Below, piece after piece: positions 9,703-17,094 of a stretch of 64,000 nt of DNA. Positions within the stretch are counted from its first letter, which is position 1; each line of letters starts with the position of its first letter. The translations under genes and the position numbers were made by a program. The notes beneath the pieces are model-generated. The model was not told the DNA's origin. It saw only the letters and a list, made by a program, of their open reading frames with translations, and did no database searches. The stretch is from AP-15 sp963832875 (GTDB lineage: Bacteria; Pseudomonadota; Alphaproteobacteria; ATCC43930; CGMCC-115725). The stretch lies in contig CAWHWB010000002.1 of NCBI GenBank assembly GCA_963832875.1, positions 248,001 through 312,000 of the forward strand, in the 5' to 3' direction.

Positions 9703-9747
9703 GGTTCTCGCACCGACCGCACCGGGTAGCTTTTCCGGAACCGAACC

Positions 9748-12495
9748 ATGCAGGCAACCCGAAGAATCCGCCTGATCCACAGCTTGGCGAGCGAAATGCC
9801 TGCAGTATCCAGCTCGAGCAGCGCTGCGACCGCTGATTGGACGATCGGCAGCTTGCTGTGCGACCTTGCCGGGCGCGGTCGGCATCCGGCCGTCATCTCC
9901 TTCGGCGATGACGGGGTTACAATATGGGACAGCAGTGACGCCGCAGACACCGTGCTCCGTTTTTCGTTGGGCCTGCAACAAAGCGGGGCCGGTCGGGGTA
10001 GCGCCGTCGCGCTCTGGGCCCCCAATTCGCCGGGATGGATCATCGCTGCCCTTGCCGTCTTGGCCGCTGGCGCCACGCTGGTGCCGATAGACGATTTGGC
10101 CGATCCGGAGCAATTCGCGGCCGCACTCGGATCCAGCCATTCCCGGTTGGTCGTGACTACGAGCCATCATCTCGCAGAATGCAGAAACGCGCTGCGCAGC
10201 AGTGGTGCCAGCGCCATTCTGATCGATGACAGCGAGCTGTCCGAACCGGACGCCAAGTCGTGGCGGACCCTGTTGGGCGAGCGGATGGCGGATTTCCCCG
10301 GCGCGACGGGCGAAGAACCGGCCATGCTCACCTGGACGTCAGGGACCACAGGTACGCCCAAGGCGTTTGTGCTCACGCACCGCAACATCGCCACCAATGT
10401 CGCGGCGCTGCAGCGACTGGCGATCGTCGGGCCGCAGGACCGCGCCCTTCTGCCCTTGCCGTTGCATCACGCTTACCCGTTTGTCGTCGGGATGCTGACG
10501 ACATTGACGATCGGCACCACGATAGTCCTGCCGGGCGGCTCGACCGGCCCCTTGCTGATGCGGGCTCTGCGGGAAGCAGCGGTTACGACCATTGTCGGCG
10601 TGCCGCGCCTCTATGAGGCGCTCGCCGCGACGATAGCAGCCCGCCTCGACGCCCGCAGTCGGGTAGTGCGTCGTACTTGGCGAACGCTGGTGAGATTAGT
10701 GATGGTCGTGCAGCGCTCGACGGGCTTTCCCGTGGGTCGCTTGCTGTTTGCGGCGGTTCGGCGCGGCGTTGCTCCCGCACTAAGACTTCTGGCTTCGGGT
10801 GGAGCGCGGTTGGAACGAGGGATCGAAGAGCAGCTCACGGCTTTCGGGTGGCAGGTGCTATCCGGCTATGGGCTGGCGGAAACGGCGTCGCTGTTCACCT
10901 GCAACCGGCCGAACGATCGCCGCGCCGGCAGTGCCGGGCGGCCCCTCACCGGTGGTGAAATCCGCATTGCCCGGCCCGATGACGAGGGGATCGGCGAAAT
11001 CGAGCTGCGCGGCGGTTCGATCACCAGCGGCTATCTCGACGATCCCCTAGCCAATCTTGCCGCCTTCACCGCCGATAGGTGGTTCCGCACCGGCGATCTC
11101 GGTTTCGTCGATCGGGACGGTTTCCTCTTTGTCACCGGCCGGATCAAGGAGACCTTGGTGCTGGGCGGCGGCAAGAAGGTGGGCCCGGAGGATTTGGAAC
11201 GCGTCTATGGCCGTGCGCCGGAAGTCGCCGAACTGGCCTTGCTCGAGGACGAGGGCTCGCTCGTCGCGCTGGTAAGGCCCGACCCGGAGCGGCTGCGCGA
11301 GAGGGGCGCCACGAATATTCGCGACGGCATTCGCGTCATTCTGGGAGAGGAAGCGCAGCGCCTGCCTTCGTACCAGCGGTTGTCGGGCTTTGCCTTGACC
11401 AACGAAACCCTCCCGCGCACCCGGCTCGGCAAATACCGGCGCTTTCTGTTGCCGGCGCTTTATGCCCGAGCGCTCGCCGGAGGCTCAGGGCGTGTTTCCC
11501 GCTCGCCGACCCCGGCAGACCAAGCATTGCTGCACGAGTCAACCGCGGCCTCCGTCTGGCAGCTATTGCACGAACATTTTCCAAACCGTCCATTGGACCT
11601 CGACATCGATCTGAGCCTCGACCTGAACCTCGATTCTTTCGGCTGGATGGAGCTTTCGACGCTGCTGAACGACCGCTTGGGCGTCACTTTCTCCGAAACC
11701 GATCTCGCCCAAATCGCGACGATCCGTGACCTGTTGCGCCTATCGATCGATCGTCGGACCGGGACCGGTGCACTGCCACGCGGCGAGCCGGCGATCGCGC
11801 TCGATACCGGATATTGGCTCCAATCGACGGGCCTACTGCTGGGGGTGCTCGGCGCTGCGGTCTTCGCTGTCAATCGGTTGATCATGCGCGCTTTGTTCCG
11901 ACTGCGCGTCTCGGGTGTCGGCGGGTTGCCCGCGACAGGACCTTTCGTCATCACGCCCAATCACGTCAGCTACCTTGACGGCCTTGTCGTTGCCGCGGCA
12001 TTAAGCTGGTCTCGTTTGCGACACGTCTATTGGGCCGGCGACGCGCTGCGGTTGTTTCCGCATCCGCTGACGCGCGTCTTCTGCCGGGCTGCCCATCTTT
12101 TCCCGGTCGATGCGATGCATCCCAGTGCCGCACTCGAAACCGCAAGCCGCGTCTTGTTGTCGGGCAATGTCCTCGTGTGGTTTCCCGAGGGTTGGCGCTC
12201 GCCCGACGGCAGGCTGCAGCACTTCCTGCCGGGGATCGGTCAACTTCTGCTGCACAGCAAAGCGCCGGCTGTTCCCGTCTTGATAAGCGGCACTTTCGAA
12301 GCACTGCCGCGGCGCCGGCGCTTTCCGCGGTTGCGCCCGCTGATGATCACCTTTGGTGAACCGGTAGCCGCCGATGTATTGCGCGTTGCCGGAAACGGTT
12401 CGAACGACGAGGAACGAGTTGCCGATGCGCTTCGCCGGCGGCTTGCGGCCATCTCGGGGATCCAAGCAGGAAGCTGTGACGATCGATCGATCTGA
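9748..12495 (+). CDS. Acyl-AMP ligase / acyl carrier / PlsC acyltransferase three-domain protein
   Basis: A 915-residue protein with three recognisable modules. Residues about 30-580 are an ANL-family ligase with the P-loop TSGTTGTPK (197-205), GYGLAETASLF and a C-terminal KETLVLGGGKKVGPEDLE hinge. Residues about 600-670 resemble a phosphopantetheine carrier with NLDSF, candidate attachment Ser630. Residues about 690-915 form a PlsC-type acyltransferase with the HxxxxD motif in NHVSYLD (H739, D744) and FPEGWRS. It probably activates a fatty acid with ATP, holds it on the built-in carrier and esterifies a lysophospholipid or glycerol phosphate at the membrane. E. coli Aas has related parts in the opposite order and without a carrier. 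An alternative ATG lies at 9796. It is probably cotranscribed with ftsH. Confidence 0.87.
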   Translation: MQATRRIRLIHSLASEMPAVSSSSSAATADWTIGSLLCDLAGRGRHPAVISFGDDGVTIWDSSDAADTVLRFSLGLQQSGAGRGSAVALWAPNSPGWIIAALAVLAAGATLVPIDDLADPEQFAAALGSSHSRLVVTTSHHLAECRNALRSSGASAILIDDSELSEPDAKSWRTLLGERMADFPGATGEEPAMLTWTSGTTGTPKAFVLTHRNIATNVAALQRLAIVGPQDRALLPLPLHHAYPFVVGMLTTLTIGTTIVLPGGSTGPLLMRALREAAVTTIVGVPRLYEALAATIAARLDARSRVVRRTWRTLVRLVMVVQRSTGFPVGRLLFAAVRRGVAPALRLLASGGARLERGIEEQLTAFGWQVLSGYGLAETASLFTCNRPNDRRAGSAGRPLTGGEIRIARPDDEGIGEIELRGGSITSGYLDDPLANLAAFTADRWFRTGDLGFVDRDGFLFVTGRIKETLVLGGGKKVGPEDLERVYGRAPEVAELALLEDEGSLVALVRPDPERLRERGATNIRDGIRVILGEEAQRLPSYQRLSGFALTNETLPRTRLGKYRRFLLPALYARALAGGSGRVSRSPTPADQALLHESTAASVWQLLHEHFPNRPLDLDIDLSLDLNLDSFGWMELSTLLNDRLGVTFSETDLAQIATIRDLLRLSIDRRTGTGALPRGEPAIALDTGYWLQSTGLLLGVLGAAVFAVNRLIMRALFRLRVSGVGGLPATGPFVITPNHVSYLDGLVVAAALSWSRLRHVYWAGDALRLFPHPLTRVFCRAAHLFPVDAMHPSAALETASRVLLSGNVLVWFPEGWRSPDGRLQHFLPGIGQLLLHSKAPAVPVLISGTFEALPRRRRFPRLRPLMITFGEPVAADVLRVAGNGSNDEERVADALRRRLAAISGIQAGSCDDRSI

Positions 12496-12563
12496 CGACA
12501 TCAGCGGGCGGCGACCGCGCGATCCCGATATCGCCAGCCTGCGGCCGGCGGCGAGGCGTCGTT

Positions 12564-12577
12564 TTGATGTAGGTCAA
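12564..12577. promoter_or_regulatory. FNR/FixK-like binding site
   Basis: TTGATGTAGGTCAA matches the FNR/FixK consensus TTGA-N6-TCAA with both half-sites intact. It lies 70 bp after the acyltransferase gene. Rightward the nearest start with a good ribosome site is the ATG at 12670 (GGAG seven or more bases upstream), which opens only a 17-residue peptide. The target gene may therefore have been lost. A weaker copy lies at 21784. Confidence 0.5.
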
Positions 12578-12745
12578 AGCCGAGGGAAACGGCGCGGCCG
12601 CCGCTTGCGATGCGCCATGCCGAACCCAGCAAGCCCCGGCAACGCGGATGCGAGCAGGAGAAGAACTCGATGGCTCTGGTACCGGCGATGTATCAAATGT
12701 CAGGTTATCGTAATCCTGGATGACGGTAAGGGGCGTAGGGAGCGC

Positions 12746-13300
12746 TCACCAGCAATCCGAACAGCATAGGATCGCCCGAGAAATCTGGCTCACCGGATAG
12801 TGTGTGGAGCCGGTACTTGGGTCGTACCCCGTGAAATCTGAGGCAACGAGTCCCGACTGCGAGATAATTTGATACCCGGTCGATCCAGCAGGAGTACCAG
12901 GTGGAAACAAAATACCTGGAATGACTGCCACATAAAACTTGCCATCTTGCTCGATTAGAGGATCTAATCTACTGGCATAGCCAACCACCGGTAGTATCAT
13001 TCTAGAAAACGTCAAATTTAGGTCCACGGATGCGGCTATCGAAGCAATCGTACCTTGTGTGCTCGGATCATACGTGAAGCCATTATTGAAAAAGCCGACA
13101 TGCGCTACCGCCGCAGGGGGTGAGCCCGTGACCGTCACTTGGAGAGCAGTGCCGGGATTGCCGCAGCTCGTGCACTGCACGGCCGTCAGCGACGCGTTCG
13201 AGGCAAAAAGGCTTGTCTCCGTGTAATTGGATAAATTGAATGTTCCATCGAAGAAGATTACATCCGCGATCGCGCCGGTCGTAGCGGCACCAAACGCCAA
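12746..13300 (-). CDS. Hypothetical secreted protein, possibly frameshifted
   Basis: The frame reads VICLLVLAFGAATTGAIAD, a good signal-peptide core, then a Thr/Ser/Asn-rich extracellular-type sequence containing CTSCGNPGTALQV and NNGFTYDPSTQGTIAS. No ATG or GTG is found in frame upstream of the hydrophobic core; only a TTG inside it (13300) is available, so the extreme N terminus may be lost. Near the C terminus a second frame reads PDFSGDPMLFGL, which looks more natural than the Cys-rich tail of the annotated frame, so a shift near 12790 is possible. Base composition is low in GC. No function is assigned; resemblance to PEP-CTERM-type secreted proteins is only an impression and no sorting tail is seen. 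Confidence 0.5.
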   Translation of the reverse strand: MAFGAATTGAIADVIFFDGTFNLSNYTETSLFASNASLTAVQCTSCGNPGTALQVTVTGSPPAAVAHVGFFNNGFTYDPSTQGTIASIAASVDLNLTFSRMILPVVGYASRLDPLIEQDGKFYVAVIPGILFPPGTPAGSTGYQIISQSGLVASDFTGYDPSTGSTHYPVSQISRAILCCSDCW

Positions 13301-13338
13301 AACGAGAAGACAGATAACTTGTTGCGAGGAGGGGATTG

Positions 13339-13479
13339 ATGATCGGCGAAATATTCCGCGCCGCGCACCGTCTGGATGCGTGGCTGAGGAGGATGCTCGG
13401 ACGGCCCTATCATGCCGCTCTCGGCATCGGCCTCGTTTTGGAAATCATCGCTCACATCCGCGAGCTGGCCTTGTCGTAA
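13339..13479 (+). CDS. Small hypothetical protein (46 aa)
   Basis: ATG at 13339 is preceded by a strong GAGGAGGGG ribosome site six bases away and opens MIGEIFRAAHRLDAWLRRML, ending ELALS at TAA 13477-13479. An amphipathic, basic first half is followed by a hydrophobic stretch (ALGIGLVLEIIAHI), which suggests a small membrane-associated protein. It is divergent from the secreted orphan at 12746-13300, and their 5' ends lie about 40 bp apart. No family is recognised. The ribosome site is the main reason to accept it. Confidence 0.5.
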   Translation: MIGEIFRAAHRLDAWLRRMLGRPYHAALGIGLVLEIIAHIRELALS

Positions 13480-13579
13480 CCTCCGTGCCAAAAGTGACGC
13501 TAAGGAAAGCGGGTGTTTTCAATACCTTAAGAGTTTGGCCTTATCGTAATCGGTTGAGAACAAAGGAAACCCTGCTTTT

Positions 13580-13930
13580 TCAACCTGCGGCGTGTTTACT
13601 GACGGCCACGGCCGGGCGGTCGAGCAGGCTCGGCCCGAGCAGCGAGAGGTCGAAGGTCAAGATGCCGCGCAGATTGATGTGCCTGTAGCCGATCGGCGCG
13701 ATGCTTTGCAGCACCTCGTCCGGGTATGCGCCCGGTGCCTGGTTGACGGCGCGCTGCAGGCGGTGCGTGTTCCAGGCCATGACGATATTGGCGAGCAAGG
13801 CCAGGGCCCCGGAGATCGCGCCGAGTTCTTCCATCGTGCGCCCATGCTTGGCGGTAATGACACCGTTGTAGACGGCGCGCTGCAAGCTGTGGACCGCCTC
13901 GCCCTTCTCTATCCCGGCCATCGTCGTCAA
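13580..13930 (-). mobile_element. Tn3-family transposase C-terminal remnant
   Basis: A 116-residue frame carrying the end of a Tn3-type transposase: GRTMEELGAISGALALLANI, AWNTHRLQRAV and IGYRHINLRGI, which correspond to the conserved C-terminal tail of these roughly 1000-residue enzymes. The catalytic DDE core is absent and no resolvase or terminal inverted repeat was found. It abuts an IS66 fragment at 13927-13930. It is debris, not an active element. Confidence 0.78.
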
Positions 13931-14418
13931 CGTGCCATGGCACCTCCCTTGGTCAATCGCGGTCGCGGCGTCTGCTGGTGGTGTCTCCCGGGGCAGCCTT
14001 CTCTACGAGCTCGGCTCGTGGCCGGCTCAGGATGGGGTATGGGCAGGAACCGAGGGGTGCTCCCTTGCCGGTTGCCCTCGCCGATCGGCAGCGGCCGGTC
14101 TTCGGCGACGGCCTTGGCGATCTCCTCGGCCTCGCCGGCTTCCAGCTCCTCGAGCTGCAATTCGAGCTGCTCGATCTGCCGGGTCAGCCGTTCCGAGGAG
14201 CGGCCGAACTGCATCCGCCGCAGCTTGGCGATCTGGAATTTGAGCTGCTCGATTTCCCGGGTGCGCCGTTGGACGGCGAGCTTTGCCGCCTGCAACTCCG
14301 CGCTCGCCGCCGCCAGTTCGCTCTGCACGGCAACGGCAAAAGCCCGCAGCACCCCGTGATCGCGATTGGCAGGAGTTCCCCCGAACATCGGGCAACGCTG
14401 AGGCGTCTCCGGCAGCAC
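13927..14418 (-). mobile_element. IS66-family TnpC N-terminal remnant
   Basis: The frame contains RTREIEQLKFQIAKLRRMQF followed by GRSSERLTRQIEQLELQLEE, the leucine-zipper-like N-terminal segment that is diagnostic of IS66 TnpC. After about residue 110 the sequence stops resembling the family, and the zinc-finger and DDE parts are missing. The piece is joined to the Tn3 remnant on the left and ends 10 bp from the dehydrogenase gene on the right. The reading frame was probably created by the fusion and is not a real protein. Confidence 0.78.
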
Positions 14419-14427
14419 TGGTCTCGC

Positions 14428-15408
14428 CTACGTGCGCAGCACGATATTGGCAAGTTCCTCGCCTCGGATGAAGCGGTCGAGGTTGCCGGCCAGCTGCCCC
14501 CAGCGGCGTTCGGCGGTGCCCTCGGTAAAACCCGAGCAATGCGGGGTCATCAGAACATTCGGCAAGTCCTCGAACGGATATCTCGAGGGACGCCGATCGG
14601 GGTGTGCCGGGTCCCAGTGGCGCCACCACACGTCGAGCGCGGCACCGCCCAGTCGGTTTCCACTCAGCGCGCGGTATAGCGCTTCCTCCTCGACGATCGC
14701 CGCCCGCCCGATATTGATCAGCAGCGCCGTCGGCCGCATCAGGGACAGGCGCCGGGCGTCGATAAGCCCGCGGGTCTCCGGCCCGAGGCCCGCGGCAACA
14801 ACCAGCATGTCGCATTGCGGCAGCATCCGATCGAGTTCGGCCAGGGGATAAATCTGCGATGCAGCCCCTCGGTCTGTGACCGGGCTGCGATTGGCGGCGA
14901 CAACCTTGCAGCCGAATGCGGCCGCACGGCTGGCAACTTCGCGGCCGATCCGGCCGTAGCCGACGATGCCGATCGTCTTGCCGAAGATTTCTCCGTGCGG
15001 CGATCCACCGGCCGGTTGGTGCCCCACCCATGATCCGGCGCGAAACTCGCTCGCCGTGCTGAACAGCCGCAGGGTCAGCGCCAGGGTCGTTGCCAGCACA
15101 TATTCGGCGATCGCCGGTTCGTGGCCGAAAACGTTGCAAATGGCGATACCGCTCGGTAGCGCCGGCACGTCAATCAGATCAATGCCGGCGGTGGCCGCTT
15201 GCAGCAGCCTAAGCCGCGACGCCTCGGGGAATTCCTTCCGCCAGATATGGCCGACGACGATTTCCGCTTCAGCCAAGGCCGGGATCAGCCGCTGCATGTC
15301 GGCGAGATCGGCAAGGATGGTGTGGTCGACCTTCTCGGTCATCTTGCCGAGGATGAGTGGCGCGACACGCGCCGCCAGGCCACCGAGAAACAAGGTCTTC
15401 ATGTGCAT
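14428..15408 (-). CDS. D-isomer-specific 2-hydroxyacid dehydrogenase
   Basis: A 326-residue NAD(P)-dependent dehydrogenase. The nucleotide-binding motif GYGRIG is at 150-155, the substrate-binding Arg in NIGRAAI at 235 and the catalytic His in TPHCSG at 290. The usual ALDVFxxEP segment reads ALDVWWRHWDP, so the canonical Glu of the catalytic triad is not at its standard place; relatives with an aromatic-rich loop here are known, and substrate preference is open. Such enzymes reduce 2-oxoacids to D-2-hydroxyacids. The first codons MHMK offer two ATGs. The gene ends 10 bp from IS66 debris, which may have removed former neighbours. The molybdenum hydroxylase operon diverges on the right. Confidence 0.88.
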   Translation of the reverse strand: MHMKTLFLGGLAARVAPLILGKMTEKVDHTILADLADMQRLIPALAEAEIVVGHIWRKEFPEASRLRLLQAATAGIDLIDVPALPSGIAICNVFGHEPAIAEYVLATTLALTLRLFSTASEFRAGSWVGHQPAGGSPHGEIFGKTIGIVGYGRIGREVASRAAAFGCKVVAANRSPVTDRGAASQIYPLAELDRMLPQCDMLVVAAGLGPETRGLIDARRLSLMRPTALLINIGRAAIVEEEALYRALSGNRLGGAALDVWWRHWDPAHPDRRPSRYPFEDLPNVLMTPHCSGFTEGTAERRWGQLAGNLDRFIRGEELANIVLRT

Positions 15409-15751
15409 CCGATCTTGTTAATGGATGATATTTTGCGGCCTACGAGATGACTCGAACAGGCGTTATCGGGATAGTCGCGGCCAACCCATGAGGGCATCCG
15501 CCATGCGGTCTCCACCTGGGTCAGGAGACGTGAAGAGCGATGCATTTGCTTTGATCATGATGGCGGTGGATCAGATCCCTGGTGCAAGGCAAGGCAACTG
15601 CACGGGTCCAGATTGATGCCTGACAATCGCCTAGTCTAGTTGCGAGATTTCAACGCGCGTGCCACCTTCATGGGGTACGCCGAAAGCCAGCGGCGCAGAA
15701 ATAGCGCCAATGGTTCCGATATTGTTAGCGCCGCGTAAGCTAGGCGAAGGT
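15409..15751. other. Intergenic region, no gene recognised
   Basis: About 340 bp between the divergent dehydrogenase and coxM. Short ATG-started frames exist (for example MRASAMRSPPGSG at 15488) but have no convincing ribosome site or family. It must hold the promoter of the molybdenum hydroxylase operon; no specific operator was seen. Confidence 0.4.
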
Positions 15752-16618
15752 ATGAAGCCCGCCCCCTTCGAGTATCAGGCCCCTACCACCCTCCGGGACG
15801 CAATCGACCTGCTTGTGTCGGATCCCGAGGCGACGGTAATCGCTGGCGGACAGAGTTTGATGCCGGTGCTCGCCCTCCGGCTGGCGATGCCTAGCACGCT
15901 GGTTGATCTCCGCCTCGTTCCGGGGCTCGACAGCATCGCAATTAGCGACAGCGGCGTCCGCCTCGGCGCCGGGGTACGCTGGCGCGACCTCGAGGACGAT
16001 CAGCGGCTGGAGCTCGCACATCCGCTGTTGCGGGAGGCAATCGCCCATGTCGCCCATTATCAGATCCGCAACCGCGGAACGGTCGGCGGCGGCCTTGCCC
16101 ATGCAGACCCGGCCGCTGAACTGCCGGGGATCGCGGTGACCTGCGACGCCAAAATCACCCTCGTCGGCGCGGCCGGAGCGCGGAGTATACGCGCCGGCGA
16201 GTTCTTCGTCGGGCCGCTATCGACGGTCCGCCAACGCGACGAGATTATTACCGAGCTGCATCTGCCTTTCTGGCCCATGGATCGACGCTGGGCCTTCCGA
16301 GAATTCGCTCAGCGGCAAGGCGATTTCGCGCTCGCCGGTATCGCTCTCTTTTATGACGAGGATCAGGGCGGTCGGGTAGCCAACGCGCATGTGGGGGTCA
16401 TCGGCGCCTGCGATCGGCCGCTGCGGCTGATGGAGGTGGAGACAGTGCTGAACGGCCGCTCCGTCGACGAAGCCTTGATCCGTGAAGCGGCGGAGACCGC
16501 GGCGCGGACCGTCGATCCGCCCGAGGATTTGCATGCCCCCGCCGCCTATCGCCGTGCCCTAGTCGCGACGCTCGTCGAGCGCGGTTTGCGCAGTGCGGCA
16601 CAGGATCGGAACGCGTGA
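15752..16618 (+). CDS. Molybdenum hydroxylase FAD-binding (medium) subunit, CoxM-like
   Basis: A 288-residue subunit starting MKPAPFEYQAP at ATG 15752, with GGCGAAGG just upstream; an in-frame upstream extension has no family resemblance. FAD-binding motifs are AGGQSLMPVLALRLA (about 35-49) and TVGGGLAHADPAAELPG (about 110). It passes electrons from the 2Fe-2S subunit to FAD and then to an acceptor in xanthine-dehydrogenase/CO-dehydrogenase-type enzymes. Its TGA overlaps the next ATG by one base, which shows tight coupling to coxS. The gene order medium-small-large is that of cox-type operons. Confidence 0.92.
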   Translation: MKPAPFEYQAPTTLRDAIDLLVSDPEATVIAGGQSLMPVLALRLAMPSTLVDLRLVPGLDSIAISDSGVRLGAGVRWRDLEDDQRLELAHPLLREAIAHVAHYQIRNRGTVGGGLAHADPAAELPGIAVTCDAKITLVGAAGARSIRAGEFFVGPLSTVRQRDEIITELHLPFWPMDRRWAFREFAQRQGDFALAGIALFYDEDQGGRVANAHVGVIGACDRPLRLMEVETVLNGRSVDEALIREAAETAARTVDPPEDLHAPAAYRRALVATLVERGLRSAAQDRNA

Positions 16619-17094
16619 TGCAGGTGACGTTCCAGCTTAACGGCAAGCCGGTCGCAGTCGATGTCGAGCCGCGCATGCATCTCGCCGATTGCCTGCGCGA
16701 CGAGCTGCGGCAAACAGGAACCCATCTCGGCTGCGAGCATGGCGTGTGCGGCGCATGCACGGTCATCGTCGACGGTGCTGCGGTCCGCTCGTGCCTGATG
16801 TTGGCGGTTCAGGCTGAAGGCAGCAGCGTGGTCACTGTCGAGGGTCTCTCGACCGAAGAGGCGCTGACCCCGTTGCAGACCGCATTCCGGAAGCATCACG
16901 CCTTGCAGTGCGGCTTCTGCACCCCCGGCATGTTGACCACCGCGCATGCTCTCCTGACCGATGAACCCGATGCCGATGCTGACCGCATCCGCTCGGTGTT
17001 GTCGGGCAATTTGTGCCGATGTACCGGCTACATCCCGATCGTCGAGGCGGTACTCGAAGCGCGCGCCGCCTACCGGAAGAGCGACAAGCCATGA
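16618..17094 (+). CDS. Molybdenum hydroxylase 2Fe-2S (small) subunit, CoxS-like
   Basis: A 158-residue subunit with both iron-sulfur clusters: Cys39, 44, 47 and 59 of the plant-ferredoxin-type cluster (GCEHGVCGACTV) and Cys98, 101, 133 and 135 of the second (QCGFCTPGM, LCRCTGY). All eight ligands are present. I choose ATG 16618, which overlaps the coxM stop, over the adjacent GTG at 16615. It carries electrons from the molybdopterin site to FAD. It overlaps coxL by ATGA at 17091. Confidence 0.95.
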   Translation: MQVTFQLNGKPVAVDVEPRMHLADCLRDELRQTGTHLGCEHGVCGACTVIVDGAAVRSCLMLAVQAEGSSVVTVEGLSTEEALTPLQTAFRKHHALQCGFCTPGMLTTAHALLTDEPDADADRIRSVLSGNLCRCTGYIPIVEAVLEARAAYRKSDKP

